NCBI RefSeq assembly: GCF_018784445.1
Contig: NZ_WQOH01000014.1
Location: forward strand, 124,001 to 188,000
Length of the DNA: 64,000 nt
DNA from: Gemmiger formicilis
Lineage (GTDB): Bacteria > Bacillota > Clostridia > Oscillospirales > Ruminococcaceae
Reading direction: 5' to 3'
This document shows, in pieces, positions 17,512-26,798 of this stretch; position 1 is the stretch's first letter, and each line of letters starts with the position of its first letter. The position numbers were made by a program, and so were the translations under genes. A model generated the notes under the pieces. It did no database searches, was not told the origin of the DNA, and saw nothing but the letters and a program-made list of their open reading frames with translations.

Positions 17512-18741
17512 TTAATCCAACGTAATAAACTGCTCATCAATCGCACCGTAAAGCACACTTTCAATGTATGCGCGGGAGAGGGTAAACACGCCGTGGGCTG
17601 CGCCCAGTTCGTCGGTATACTGGCTGTACGGGATGACGCGGATATTCTTGTAGCCGGCCTCATACTGGCTGATGACGCAGTGCAGCTTCGGGTCGCGTAT
17701 CGTGATGCTGGAACTGCCGTCCGGCTGGGTCGTTTTGTCAAAGTAAACGTCCAGAATCGCACCGATGGTATTGTCGGCCGAAGATTGGGCGTTGATAAAG
17801 TTGCCCAGGCTGTACACCACAAAGGTCGTGTTGCCGTTGGCCCCGGTCAGCCATTCGGCGTTCTGCACCACATGGGGGTGGGTGCCGATGATAACATCAA
17901 CGCCCTGATCAGCCAGCCATTGGGCGGTCTGCTTCTGGAAGTCGTTGATCTCGTGCGTGCCTTCGGTGCCCATGTGGGCGCTGACGATGAGCACATCACA
18001 GTTGGGGCGCATATCGGCAATCTGCTTGGCAATCGTCTCCCGGTCGTCGAGGTACACAACGCCGTACTCCGCGCCCGAGGGCGTCGGCAGGCCGTTCGTG
18101 TGTTCGGTGTAGGAGAGGTAGCCGAAAGTGATGCCGTTGACGGTCTGGTAGACGTAGTCGTCGTAGGTGCTGAGATTGTAAAAGCCCATCGTGACGACAT
18201 CGTCCGGCATGGCGGCCCAGTGCGCCATGGAAGCCTCAATACCTGCCGCACCCTTGTCGTAGCTGTGATTGTTGGACAGGCTGAACACCCGGAATCCCAG
18301 ATTATACAGCGTGTCGGTGATGGCCCCGGGCGTTGAGAACATCGGGTAGCCGCTGGCGGCAAACTCATCGTTGACAAGCGTTTCCTGATTGAGCCAGTTC
18401 ACGTCAAACTGGTCGTAGTAGCCCTGCATCGCGGCATAGGCGGCGTCAAAATCGTAGTGATCGCCGCCTCGTTCTTTCGCCTGCAAGAAGATACCGTCGT
18501 GGATCAGGTCGTCGCCGGTCGCGGAAAAATGCACGGTCTCCACGGTGGGTGTCGGCTCGGGCGTTGGCTCCGGTGTAGTGGTAGGTTCCGGGGCAGGCGT
18601 TTCCATCATGACCGGCTGCGGATTGACGGCAGGCAGGGTCACAGGCTCATTGACTGGGGCCAACAGGGAGCCAATTATTGTACCGCCCACGCCCAGCGCA
18701 ATTACCAGGCAGGCGGCAAGGTCGTTGCCTTTCATTCGCAT
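17512..18741 (-). CDS. CapA/PgsA-family metallophosphatase-like protein
   Basis: 409-residue surface protein of the poly-glutamate/capsule synthesis CapA family. It has an N-terminal signal-anchor helix (LVIALGVGGTIIGSLL) and a Pro/Thr-rich stalk (EPTTTPEPTPEPTPT). The CapA calcineurin-like domain includes ATGDDLIHDG, VNWLNQETLV, SLSNNHSYDKG and IIGTHPHVVQ, whose Asp/Asn/His residues are the metal ligands. It acts outside the membrane. The start overlaps the dapB stop, so it is coupled to lysine synthesis. True capsule genes are not nearby, so its substrate is unknown. Confidence 0.85.
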   Translation of the reverse strand: MRMKGNDLAACLVIALGVGGTIIGSLLAPVNEPVTLPAVNPQPVMMETPAPEPTTTPEPTPEPTPTVETVHFSATGDDLIHDGIFLQAKERGGDHYDFDAAYAAMQGYYDQFDVNWLNQETLVNDEFAASGYPMFSTPGAITDTLYNLGFRVFSLSNNHSYDKGAAGIEASMAHWAAMPDDVVTMGFYNLSTYDDYVYQTVNGITFGYLSYTEHTNGLPTPSGAEYGVVYLDDRETIAKQIADMRPNCDVLIVSAHMGTEGTHEINDFQKQTAQWLADQGVDVIIGTHPHVVQNAEWLTGANGNTTFVVYSLGNFINAQSSADNTIGAILDVYFDKTTQPDGSSSITIRDPKLHCVISQYEAGYKNIRVIPYSQYTDELGAAHGVFTLSRAYIESVLYGAIDEQFITLD

Positions 18742-19499
18742 ACGAGTTTACCCCGCAGCAGGTCGGTCATCGTGTAGTAACCGGGGGCCAGCGCTGCAAT
18801 GTAGAGCGCGGCCTGCACGGCACCATCGGCAAAAACACCGCGGCTGCCTGCACTGTGGCTCAGGGTCACGACCTCGTCGGGGCCGCAGAACAGCACATCG
18901 TGTTCGCCCACAATGCCGCCGCCGCGGATGGAACTGATACCCAGTTCCTGCACACCGCGCTTCTGGCGCACCTGGGAGCGGTCGTAGACGTACTCATACT
19001 TGCCGCCCGCCTCGGCGTTGATAGCATCGGCAATCATCAGTGCCGTGCCGCTGGGGGCGTCCAGCTTGTTGTGGTGGTGCTTCTCGACAATTTCAATGTC
19101 GAACTCGCCGCCAAGGATCTTCGTGGCCTGGCGGGCCAGTTCGATCAGCACATTCACGCCCACCGACATATTTGCACTGCGGAAGATGGGCACCTTGGCG
19201 CTGGCGGCCTCCAGCACGGCCTCATCCTCCTTGGACAGGCCGGTGGAGCAGATGACGCAGGGCAGGCCGTTCTCTGCACCGTACTGTGCGGCGGCCACTG
19301 CCCCGGCGGGGGAAGAAAAGTCGATGATAACGCCCTTGCAGGGGAGCTCGGCAAAGCCTGCGTAGACCGGGATGCCGCCCACATTGCCCGCATCACGGTC
19401 AACACCGGCCACAACACGGCAGTCGTCACGCGCACCGATTTTTTCCAGCAGGGCGCGGCCCATGCGGCCATAGATGCCCTGAATGATGATATCCGTCAT
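18732..19499 (-). CDS. dapB: 4-hydroxy-tetrahydrodipicolinate reductase
   Basis: Reduces hydroxy-tetrahydrodipicolinate in the diaminopimelate/lysine pathway. The 255-residue protein has the NAD(P)-binding GIYGRMGRALLEKIG at its N-terminus and the signature EKHHHNKLDAPSGTAL with catalytic histidine and lysine. ATG 19499 follows AAAGGACG and begins MTDIII; the frame is open upstream into the dapA-dapB hairpin. It lies third in the operon and overlaps the CapA-like gene by 10 bases. Confidence 0.96.
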   Translation of the reverse strand: MTDIIIQGIYGRMGRALLEKIGARDDCRVVAGVDRDAGNVGGIPVYAGFAELPCKGVIIDFSSPAGAVAAAQYGAENGLPCVICSTGLSKEDEAVLEAASAKVPIFRSANMSVGVNVLIELARQATKILGGEFDIEIVEKHHHNKLDAPSGTALMIADAINAEAGGKYEYVYDRSQVRQKRGVQELGISSIRGGGIVGEHDVLFCGPDEVVTLSHSAGSRGVFADGAVQAALYIAALAPGYYTMTDLLRGKLVCE

Positions 19500-19512
19500 T
19501 GTTACGTCCTTT

Positions 19513-19559
19513 CGTGAAAAAAGCGAAAAGCCGACCCGCAAAAATGCAGTGGGTCGGCT
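19513..19559 (-). terminator. Intercistronic terminator-like hairpin, dapA-dapB
   Basis: On the minus strand AGCCGACCC and GGGTCGGCT (19551-19559 with 19529-19537) form a 9-bp stem followed by TTTCGCTTTTTT. It may trim or attenuate transcript between dapA and dapB. Confidence 0.7.
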
Positions 19560-19565
19560 GTGAAA

Positions 19566-20456
19566 TTATTTCAGCAGGCCGAAATCCTGCATGGCGTTTT
19601 CCAGCTGTGCCTGCACAGCGGCAGAGGGGGCGACCAGCGGCAGACGGCATTCACCGGCCTGCCAGCCCAGGCGGTTCATGGCCCACTTGACCGGGATGGG
19701 GTTTACATCGGCAAACAGCGCCTTGATGAGAGGCAGGGCTTTCAGCTGCATGGACAGGCTCCCGGCGGTGTCACCTGCAAACCACTTGGCGCAGATGTCG
19801 TGGGTGTACTGGGGCGCGACGTTGGACAGCACGCTGATGACGCCCTTGCCGCCCAGTGCCAGCAGCGGCACAATCTGGTCATCGTTGCCGGAGTAGATGT
19901 TCAGGTTATCCCCGCAGGCCGCCGCAATCTCAGCCACCTGGCTGATGTTGCCGCTGGCCTCTTTCACGGCGTTGATGTTCGGGTGTTTGGCAAGCTCGGC
20001 CAGCGTGGCGGGGGTCAGGTTGCAGCCGGTGCGGCTGGGCACATTGTACAGGATGCAGGGCAGGTGCACCGCGTCCGCAATGGCCGTGTAGTGGGCGATA
20101 AGGCCTGCCTGGCTGGTCTTGTTGTAGTAGGGCGTGACCAGCAGCAGGGCGTCGGCACCGTCGGCCTCAGCCTGCTGGGACAGCCAGATGGCGTACTTGG
20201 TATCGTTGGAGCCGGTACCCGCGATCACAGGCACGCGCCCGGCAACCTTTTTGACCGTATAGCGGATGCACTCGGTATGCTCCTCGTCGGTCAGTGTCGG
20301 GGACTCACCGGTCGTGCCGCAGATGACGATGGCGTCGGTGCTATGGGCAATCTGGTCCTCAATGATGCAGCCCAGTTCGTCATAGTTGACGCTGCCGTCT
20401 GCGTTCATCGGGGTGATGACGGCCACGGCGGCTCCTGTAAAAACGGGTTTCTTCAT
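19566..20456 (-). CDS. dapA: 4-hydroxy-tetrahydrodipicolinate synthase
   Basis: Condenses pyruvate with aspartate semialdehyde, the first step specific to lysine and diaminopimelate. The 296-residue TIM-barrel carries GTTGESPTL near residue 47, the catalytic tyrosine in LYNVPSRTGCNL, and the Schiff-base lysine in AVKEASGNIS. AAGGAG lies 9 bases before the ATG. It sits between asd and dapB, 40 bases after asd, in an operon behind the lysine riboswitch. Confidence 0.97.
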   Translation of the reverse strand: MKKPVFTGAAVAVITPMNADGSVNYDELGCIIEDQIAHSTDAIVICGTTGESPTLTDEEHTECIRYTVKKVAGRVPVIAGTGSNDTKYAIWLSQQAEADGADALLLVTPYYNKTSQAGLIAHYTAIADAVHLPCILYNVPSRTGCNLTPATLAELAKHPNINAVKEASGNISQVAEIAAACGDNLNIYSGNDDQIVPLLALGGKGVISVLSNVAPQYTHDICAKWFAGDTAGSLSMQLKALPLIKALFADVNPIPVKWAMNRLGWQAGECRLPLVAPSAAVQAQLENAMQDFGLLK

Positions 20457-20496
20457 ACGAATTTCTCCTTACACCAAAGCTGCTTGGCGCAGCAAA

Positions 20497-21573
20497 TCAG
20501 TCAAAATAGCCCTTGGCGGCCAGCAGTTCAGCCAGCAGCACACCGCCGCCGGCAGCACCACGCAGCGTGTTATGTGACAGGCAGACAAATTTGTAATCGT
20601 ACTGGGTATCCTCGCGCAGGCGGCCGATGCTGACAGCCATGCCGTTTTCAAGCATACGGTCGAGCTTGGGCTGCGGGCGGTCGTTTTCCTCAAAGTAATG
20701 CAGGAACTGCTTCGGGGCGCTGGGCAGGTTCAAATCCTGTGCCGGGCCGTGGAACTCCTTCCAGGCCTGCAAGATTTCTTCCTTGCTGGGCTTATTTTCA
20801 AAGCGCACGAACACTGCGCCCATGTGGCCGTCAGAGACCGGCACACGCAGGCACTGGGCCGTAAAACGGGGCGCAGTGGCAGGAACGATCTTATCGTTCT
20901 CGATGTGGCCCCACAGCTTCAGCGGCTCCTGTTCGCTCTTCTCCTCTTCGCCGCCGATGTAGGGGATGACGTTGTCGAGGATGTCAGGGAAGGTATCAAA
21001 CGTCTTGCCAGCGCCGGAAATGGCCTGGTAGGTGCAGACCAGCACGTCGGTGATGCCATACTTGCGCAGCGGATGCAGGGCAGGCACATAGCTCTGCAGG
21101 CTGCAATTCGACTTGACAGCCACAAAGCCGCGCTTGGTGCCCAGGCGCTTGCGCTGGGCGGGGATAATCTCGATGTGGTCAGCATTAATCTCAGGCACGA
21201 CCATCGGCACATCAGGGGTGAAGCGGTGGGCGCTGTTGTTGGACACGACCGGGCACTCGGCCTTGGCGTAGGCTTCTTCCAGCGCCTTGATCTCGTCCTT
21301 CTTCATGTTGACGGCGCAGAATACGAAATCGACCTTGGAGGCGACTTCTTCCACGTTGGCGGCGTCCAGCACGACCATCTTTTTAACGCTCTCGGGCATG
21401 GGAGTCTGCATCAGCCAGCGGCTGCCGACGGCTTCCTCATAGGTTTTCCCTGCGCTGCGTGCACTGGCCGCGAGGGCAACCAAATTAAACCAGGGGTGAT
21501 TTTCCAGCAGCGTGATAAAGCGCTGGCCGACCATACCGGTTGCACCGATAACACCAACATTGTACTGTTTCAT
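20497..21573 (-). CDS. asd: Aspartate-semialdehyde dehydrogenase
   Basis: Reduces aspartyl phosphate to the semialdehyde, the branch point for lysine, threonine and methionine. The 358-residue protein belongs to the fungal/archaeal-type Asd group rather than the E. coli type. It has GVIGATGMVGQRF at residues 7-19 for NADP binding and the active-site cysteine in VAVKSNCSLQSYV. It is first in the riboswitch-controlled operon. No aspartokinase gene is present here, although an aspartokinase-like ACT protein is the last gene of the operon. Confidence 0.95.
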   Translation of the reverse strand: MKQYNVGVIGATGMVGQRFITLLENHPWFNLVALAASARSAGKTYEEAVGSRWLMQTPMPESVKKMVVLDAANVEEVASKVDFVFCAVNMKKDEIKALEEAYAKAECPVVSNNSAHRFTPDVPMVVPEINADHIEIIPAQRKRLGTKRGFVAVKSNCSLQSYVPALHPLRKYGITDVLVCTYQAISGAGKTFDTFPDILDNVIPYIGGEEEKSEQEPLKLWGHIENDKIVPATAPRFTAQCLRVPVSDGHMGAVFVRFENKPSKEEILQAWKEFHGPAQDLNLPSAPKQFLHYFEENDRPQPKLDRMLENGMAVSIGRLREDTQYDYKFVCLSHNTLRGAAGGGVLLAELLAAKGYFD

Positions 21574-21647
21574 CCTGACTAAGACCTTCCTTTCACGATA
21601 CCCTTCCTTATACCTATGCGTGTTCCCGTAAAAATTTGCACAGATAA

Positions 21648-21673
21648 TAAAAAAACCGGCTTGAAAACCGGCA
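21648..21673 (-). terminator. Expression-platform terminator of the lysine riboswitch
   Basis: On the minus strand GCCGGTT and AGCCGGT pair around a short loop and are followed by seven T residues. The nearby TGCAATAT/ATATTGCA inverted repeat (21679-21700) could serve in the alternative fold. Confidence 0.75.
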
Positions 21674-21699
21674 CAAAATGCAATATAATATCATATTGC

Positions 21700-21873
21700 A
21701 TATAACACAGCGCAACACACTGATTTACAGTGTGACAGTCCCGCACCTGTTTGGCTGCGGACCCAGGCGGATGCGTGCCGCGCATCACCTTCGGCGAAGG
21801 ACCCTTTCCCGGTTTCCGCCCTTGGCAAGGGGATAAGGAAAACGGTACTGATGTGCTTCGCGCCTCTGTGTTT
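21700..21873 (-). promoter_or_regulatory. Lysine riboswitch (L-box)
   Basis: Reading the minus strand, the leader shows the L-box core in order: GAGGCGCGAAG, CATCAGTA, GGAAACCGGGAAAGGGTCC, CTTCGCCGAAGG, CCGCCTGGGT and GGGACTGTCACACTG. These are the conserved elements of the five-way junction aptamer that binds lysine. It precedes asd and should end transcription of asd-dapA-dapB-capA-like-ACT when lysine is abundant. Confidence 0.93.
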
Positions 21874-21879
21874 GGATTC

Positions 21880-21908
21880 ATTATAATATTCCTGCATAGG
21901 AATGTCAA
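21880..21908 (-). promoter_or_regulatory. Promoter of the lysine operon
   Basis: Minus-strand TTGACA (21908-21903), 17-base spacer, TATAAT (21885-21880), immediately before the riboswitch. Confidence 0.87.
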
Positions 21909-21945
21909 GACAATAGCGCTTTAAAGTGAAAAAGGATGAGAAAAT

Positions 21946-22974
21946 ATGCTGAAAAAAGATTTCTGGTATGACCTGCCGAAAGAACTCATCGCCCAGGAAC
22001 CCGCCAATCCCCGCGATGCTGCCCGCCTGATGGTGCTGGACCGCAAAAATGACAAAATCTTGCACTCGGTCTTTCACGAACTGCCGCACTATCTGGAAAA
22101 GGGCGACCTGCTGGTCGTCAACAACTCCAAGGTGCTGCCTGCCCGCCTGATGGGCACCAAGGTTCCCACGGGTGCGGTTTGTGAGCTGCTGCTGCTGCGT
22201 CAGGTCAAGGGCGATACATGGGAGTGTCTGGCCCGCCCCGGCAAGCGGATGCAGCCCGGCACAAAGGTGGAATTCGGCGACGGCAGCCTGACCGCTGTGG
22301 TGGACGAGACGATGCCCGACGGCAACAAATACGTGACGTTCACCTACGATACCGAGACGCTGTACGAGAAACTGGACGAGTTTGGCAAGATGCCGCTGCC
22401 GCCTTACATCACGAAGCAACTCGAGGATCAGAGCCAGTACCAGACCGTCTATGCGAAGGAGCTGGGCAGCGCTGCTGCGCCTACGGCGGGCCTGCACTTT
22501 ACCCCGCAGCTGATGGACACCATCCGCTCCCGCGGTGTCAACATCGCCGAGGTCACGCTGCACGTCGGTCTTGGCACCTTCCGCCCAGTGAACGAAGAAT
22601 CCATCGAGGACCACCAGATGCACAGCGAGTGGTACTCAGTCAGCGAGGAGACAGCAAAGCTCATAAACGACACCCGCGCCGCCGGGCACCGTGTTATTGC
22701 TGTGGGTACCACGAGCTGCCGCACGCTGGAATCCGTCTGGGACCGCTACGGCAAGATCGTACCCTGCAGCGGCAACACGAGCATTTTTATTTATCCCGGT
22801 ATCGAGCTGCACGCCATCGATGGCCTGATCACAAACTTCCACCTGCCGGAGAGCACGCTCATTATGCTGATCGCCGCGTTCTATGGGTATGATAAGACTA
22901 TGGCAGCGTATAAGGTCGCTGTCGAGCAAAAGTATCGCTTCTTTAGCTTTGGTGATGCGATGTTCATTCGGTAA
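21946..22974 (+). CDS. queA: tRNA preQ1(34) S-adenosylmethionine ribosyltransferase-isomerase
   Basis: Transfers the ribosyl group of S-adenosylmethionine to preQ1 at tRNA position 34, giving epoxyqueuosine. The 342-residue protein starts MLKKDFWYDLPKELIAQEPA after AAGGATG and shows VVNNSKVLPARLMG, AAPTAGLHFTPQLM, VTLHVGLGTFRPV and ITNFHLPESTLIML, all QueA signatures. tgt, the preceding enzyme of the pathway, lies 1.8 kb downstream beyond an inserted two-gene module. It is transcribed away from the lysine operon. Confidence 0.97.
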   Translation: MLKKDFWYDLPKELIAQEPANPRDAARLMVLDRKNDKILHSVFHELPHYLEKGDLLVVNNSKVLPARLMGTKVPTGAVCELLLLRQVKGDTWECLARPGKRMQPGTKVEFGDGSLTAVVDETMPDGNKYVTFTYDTETLYEKLDEFGKMPLPPYITKQLEDQSQYQTVYAKELGSAAAPTAGLHFTPQLMDTIRSRGVNIAEVTLHVGLGTFRPVNEESIEDHQMHSEWYSVSEETAKLINDTRAAGHRVIAVGTTSCRTLESVWDRYGKIVPCSGNTSIFIYPGIELHAIDGLITNFHLPESTLIMLIAAFYGYDKTMAAYKVAVEQKYRFFSFGDAMFIR

Positions 22975-22998
22975 TTCGGTAAAAGAAAACAACTTCTC

Positions 22999-23030
22999 AA
23001 AAGCGCCGGGGTAGCCTTCGGCGCTTTTGC
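22999..23030 (+). terminator. Terminator after queA
   Basis: AAAAGCGCCG (22999-23008) and CGGCGCTTTT (23019-23028) form a 10-bp stem ending in a T-run. Confidence 0.8.
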
Positions 23031-23051
23031 TATGATGAGGGGGAACGCTGT

Positions 23052-23951
23052 ATGGAGCAGGGCAGATTGTTCAAAATTGTGTATTACTTGTTGGACAAAG
23101 GCAGGACCACGGCCCCCGAGCTGGCGAAAAAACTGGAAGTCTCCGTCAGGACGATTTACCGTGATTTGGACGTCCTCAGCGTCGCCGGAATACCGATTTA
23201 CACCACGCAGGGAAAGGGCGGCGGCATCTTCCTTCTGCCGGAGTTTGTGCTGGACAAATCACTGTTGTCACCGCAGGAAAAAGAGCAAATCCTCATGGCG
23301 TTACAGGGGCTTTCCGTCGCAGAAAACAGGCAGAGCGATGAACTGCTTGCAAAAGTGGGTGGACTTTTCCGGGCACAGCACGCAGACTGGATAGAAGTCG
23401 ACTTTTCCGACTGGCACAAAAACACCGCAAAAGCAGACGTGTTTGACCAAATCAAGGGCGCTATTTTAAGCCACCATAAAATCAAATTTTCGTATTTCTC
23501 AGGAGAGGGCGACTGCACGGCCCGCACGGTGGAGCCGTATAAGCTGGTTTTCAAAAGCAAAGATTGGTACTTGTACGGCTTCTGCTGTTTGCGGAACGAC
23601 TTTCGTTTTTTCAAATTGACACGAATCAAAGATTTGGAAATTTTGTCAGAAACTTTTCTGCGCAAAGTGGCGGACACTCCTGCATCAAAAGCAAGCATCC
23701 AAAACGAACCACTTATCCCGGTAAAGCTGAAATTCTCTCCCGAGGCGGCCTTCCGTGTCTATGACGAATTTGCCGACACCGTAACGAAAGACGCGCAGGG
23801 GAACCTGTACGTGGTCGTTAATCTGCCAGAAAAAACGCTGTACAGCTATATTTTGTCTTTTGGCGATACAGTAGAAATTCTGGAGCCTGACGCACTGCGG
23901 CACAACATGAAAGAAATGCTGGTCCACATGGCGGGAAAATATAAAACCTGA
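23052..23951 (+). CDS. HTH/WYL-domain transcriptional regulator
   Basis: 299-residue regulator of the YafY/DeoR-like WYL group. An N-terminal winged helix includes TTAPELAKKLEVSVRTIYRDLDVLS. The WYL domain includes KIKFSYFSGEG and VEPYKLVFKSKDWYLYGFC, and a C-terminal WCX extension follows. WYL domains sense small ligands or nucleic acid. GAGGGGG precedes the ATG. It is read together with the GyrI-like gene 54 bases downstream. Codon use is more AT-rich than that of queA and tgt, which suggests a later arrival between them. Confidence 0.9.
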   Translation: MEQGRLFKIVYYLLDKGRTTAPELAKKLEVSVRTIYRDLDVLSVAGIPIYTTQGKGGGIFLLPEFVLDKSLLSPQEKEQILMALQGLSVAENRQSDELLAKVGGLFRAQHADWIEVDFSDWHKNTAKADVFDQIKGAILSHHKIKFSYFSGEGDCTARTVEPYKLVFKSKDWYLYGFCCLRNDFRFFKLTRIKDLEILSETFLRKVADTPASKASIQNEPLIPVKLKFSPEAAFRVYDEFADTVTKDAQGNLYVVVNLPEKTLYSYILSFGDTVEILEPDALRHNMKEMLVHMAGKYKT

Positions 23952-24005
23952 CACAGGACGTCAAGTTTTCTGCGGTATCATGAAAAGCGAAAGGAGGCGC
24001 TTTTT

Positions 24006-24608
24006 ATGAAATACGAATGGAAAAAGCAGGAGAAGGAACTTTACGGCGCAAAAACAGTCCCCGCTGTGGTGACAGTCCCGGAACAAAATTACATTATGAT
24101 AAGCGGAGAGGGAAACCCGAATGACGCAGATTTTTCCAACCGTGTGTCGGCGCTGTATTCGGTGGCCTATGCGGTCAAAATGGCTTACAAAAAAGCTGCG
24201 CAAGGCGGTATTGACGATTTTGCCGTGTACCCCTTGGAGGGTGTTTGGCAGAAAATTGAAGGGGACGAGCTTGTAAAAGAAAATCTGCGGTACACTCTCA
24301 TGATACGTCAGCCGGGCTTTATTGAGAAAGACCGCATAGATGCGGCTTTGGAATGCGCAAAAGTCAAAAAGCCGAACCCGCTCTTGGAAGAAATCCGCTT
24401 TGAAATCGTGCAGGGCGGAACCTGCGTGCAGATTTTGCACATTGGCGCGTATGATGATGAGTTGGTGTCTTTTGCAATGCTGGACAAATTTGCACGCGCC
24501 CTCAGTCTGACACGTGCGGAAAGCTGCCACAGGGAAATCTATCTGAATAACGCCAACCGCACAGAAAAAAGCAAGCTCAAAACCATTTTGCGCTATATGG
24601 TAAAATAG
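24006..24608 (+). CDS. GyrI-like small-molecule-binding protein
   Basis: 200-residue single-domain protein of the GyrI-like superfamily. It has KTVPAVVTVPEQNYIMISGEG near the start, then DFAVYPLEGVWQ, VQGGTCVQILHIGAYDDE and a C-terminal REIYLNN segment that often supplies an acidic ligand. Family members bind or hydrolyse hydrophobic small molecules. AAAGGAGG lies 7 bases before the ATG. It is paired with a WYL regulator, so a ligand-response pair is likely; the ligand is unknown. Confidence 0.87.
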   Translation: MKYEWKKQEKELYGAKTVPAVVTVPEQNYIMISGEGNPNDADFSNRVSALYSVAYAVKMAYKKAAQGGIDDFAVYPLEGVWQKIEGDELVKENLRYTLMIRQPGFIEKDRIDAALECAKVKKPNPLLEEIRFEIVQGGTCVQILHIGAYDDELVSFAMLDKFARALSLTRAESCHREIYLNNANRTEKSKLKTILRYMVK

Positions 24609-24643
24609 TTCTGTGAAAGGGTCGTTGGGCTGCCGTTTTACGG

Positions 24644-24672
24644 TTGACGAATCACGATTTTTCTTTTATAAT
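24644..24672 (+). promoter_or_regulatory. Promoter upstream of tgt
   Basis: TTGACG (24644-24649), 17-base spacer, TATAAT (24667-24672). A terminator hairpin begins about 10 bases after the -10 element. Confidence 0.78.
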
Positions 24673-24681
24673 AATCTATTA

Positions 24682-24719
24682 GGCGGTGCAGGGAAAAAAG
24701 CCCCCTGCGCCGCCTTTTT
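24682..24719 (+). terminator. Terminator hairpin in the tgt leader
   Basis: GGCGGTGCAGGG (24682-24693) pairs with CCCTGCGCCGCC (24703-24714), followed by TTTTT. It lies between the predicted promoter and tgt, so it either ends the GyrI transcript or attenuates tgt. Confidence 0.85.
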
Positions 24720-24747
24720 CGGATGAATCATTTTAAAACGGAGATAG

Positions 24748-25887
<1,140 letters not shown>

Positions 25888-25904
25888 TTTTTCGTGCAAA
25901 ACGC

Positions 25905-25933
25905 TTGCACAATGCGCACATATTCGATATAAT
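25905..25933 (+). promoter_or_regulatory. Promoter of yajC
   Basis: TTGCAC (25905-25910), 17-base spacer, TATAAT (25928-25933); yajC ATG lies 36 bases beyond. Confidence 0.82.
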
Positions 25934-25968
25934 AGAAGAAATCGTTATTTTTAAGGAGTATACTTGCT

Positions 25969-26319
25969 ATGATCCAGTTTTTGAATGCCGCTAACGGCAC
26001 GGCTACCACTGCCGAAATGCTCATCAGCTTCCTGCCGATGATTCTCATTATCGTTTTCATGGTCATTCTGATCTACCTGCCGCAGAAGCGCCAGGACAAG
26101 AAGGACGCCGCCATGCGCAGCTCTATTGAGATCGGCGATAAGGTCACCACCATTGGCGGCATTGTCGGCATCGTCTGCGCCATCGCTGATAAGGATGACA
26201 CCATCGTCATCGAGACTGGCAGCGACCGCACCAAGATTCGTTTCCGCCGCACTGCAATTTCCTCTGTGGAGAAGCTGGATGCCGGCAAGGATAGCAAATC
26301 CACCCCGGTCAAGAAGTAA
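25969..26319 (+). CDS. yajC: Preprotein translocase accessory subunit YajC
   Basis: Small partner of SecDF in protein export. The 116-residue protein has one N-terminal membrane helix (LPMILIIVFMVILIYLPQKR), then the cytoplasmic domain with IEIGDKVTTIGGIVGIV and FRRTAISSVE, both YajC signatures. AAGGAGTA precedes the ATG. It has its own promoter and ends at a terminator that also carries the ribosome binding site of the next gene. Confidence 0.95.
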   Translation: MIQFLNAANGTATTAEMLISFLPMILIIVFMVILIYLPQKRQDKKDAAMRSSIEIGDKVTTIGGIVGIVCAIADKDDTIVIETGSDRTKIRFRRTAISSVEKLDAGKDSKSTPVKK

Positions 26320-26333
26320 TCTGACATAAAACT

Positions 26334-26378
26334 AACGCCCTCTTGCATAGTGTTGACTGTGCAAGGGGGCGTTTTGTT
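26334..26378 (+). terminator. Terminator after yajC, containing the next gene's ribosome binding site
   Basis: AACGCCC(TC)TTGCA (26334-26347) pairs with TGCAAGGGGGCGTT (26360-26373), followed by TTGTT. The 3' arm holds AAGGGGG, the only ribosome binding site for ATG 26379. Confidence 0.78.
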
Positions 26379-26798
26379 ATGGGTGGAAAAAATCTGCAAA
26401 GACCGAAACAAGGCAGAGCTGCGGCAAAAAATCCGGCTGTGATGGCAGTGCTGCTTGCCTTTGGCTGCGGCGTGGGGGCGTGTATGGTGCTGCTGGCGCT
26501 GGGAGCGTTTTTGCTGACCCACACGGGTCTGCCGCTGGCGGCGGTGCGCCCAATGGCATGTATGGCGGCGGCAATCGGTGCGGCGGTATCGGCCCGGGTA
26601 CTGGCGGGCAGGCTGAAACAGAAGCTGCTGCTCTGCGGTCTGGGCTGTGGTGCGTTTTATACGGTCTGCCTGATGGCAGCGACATTGGCAGCCAGCGGTG
26701 AGCTGGACTGGCAGGGGGCAAACGCCATGCTGCCGATGGCCCTGCTGCTGGGCGGTCTATTGGGCGGTGCGCTGGCGGCCTTGCGGGGGAGCCGCTGA
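26379..26798 (+). CDS. TIGR04086-like four-helix membrane protein
   Basis: 139-residue protein with a basic N-terminus (MGGKNLQRPKQGRAAAKN) and four hydrophobic, Gly/Ala-rich segments. Size, topology and position after tgt-yajC match the TIGR04086 (YrzE-like) family of Clostridia, whose function is unknown. Its ribosome binding site lies in the preceding hairpin. Its stop codon overlaps the next ATG (TGATG), so it is coupled to the SpoIIM-like gene. Confidence 0.75.
   Translation: MGGKNLQRPKQGRAAAKNPAVMAVLLAFGCGVGACMVLLALGAFLLTHTGLPLAAVRPMACMAAAIGAAVSARVLAGRLKQKLLLCGLGCGAFYTVCLMAATLAASGELDWQGANAMLPMALLLGGLLGGALAALRGSR

Noticed and set aside
17047-18336. 429-codon plus-strand frame opposite the CapA-like and ACT genes
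   Set aside because: It runs through two real genes on the other strand and shows no domain pattern.
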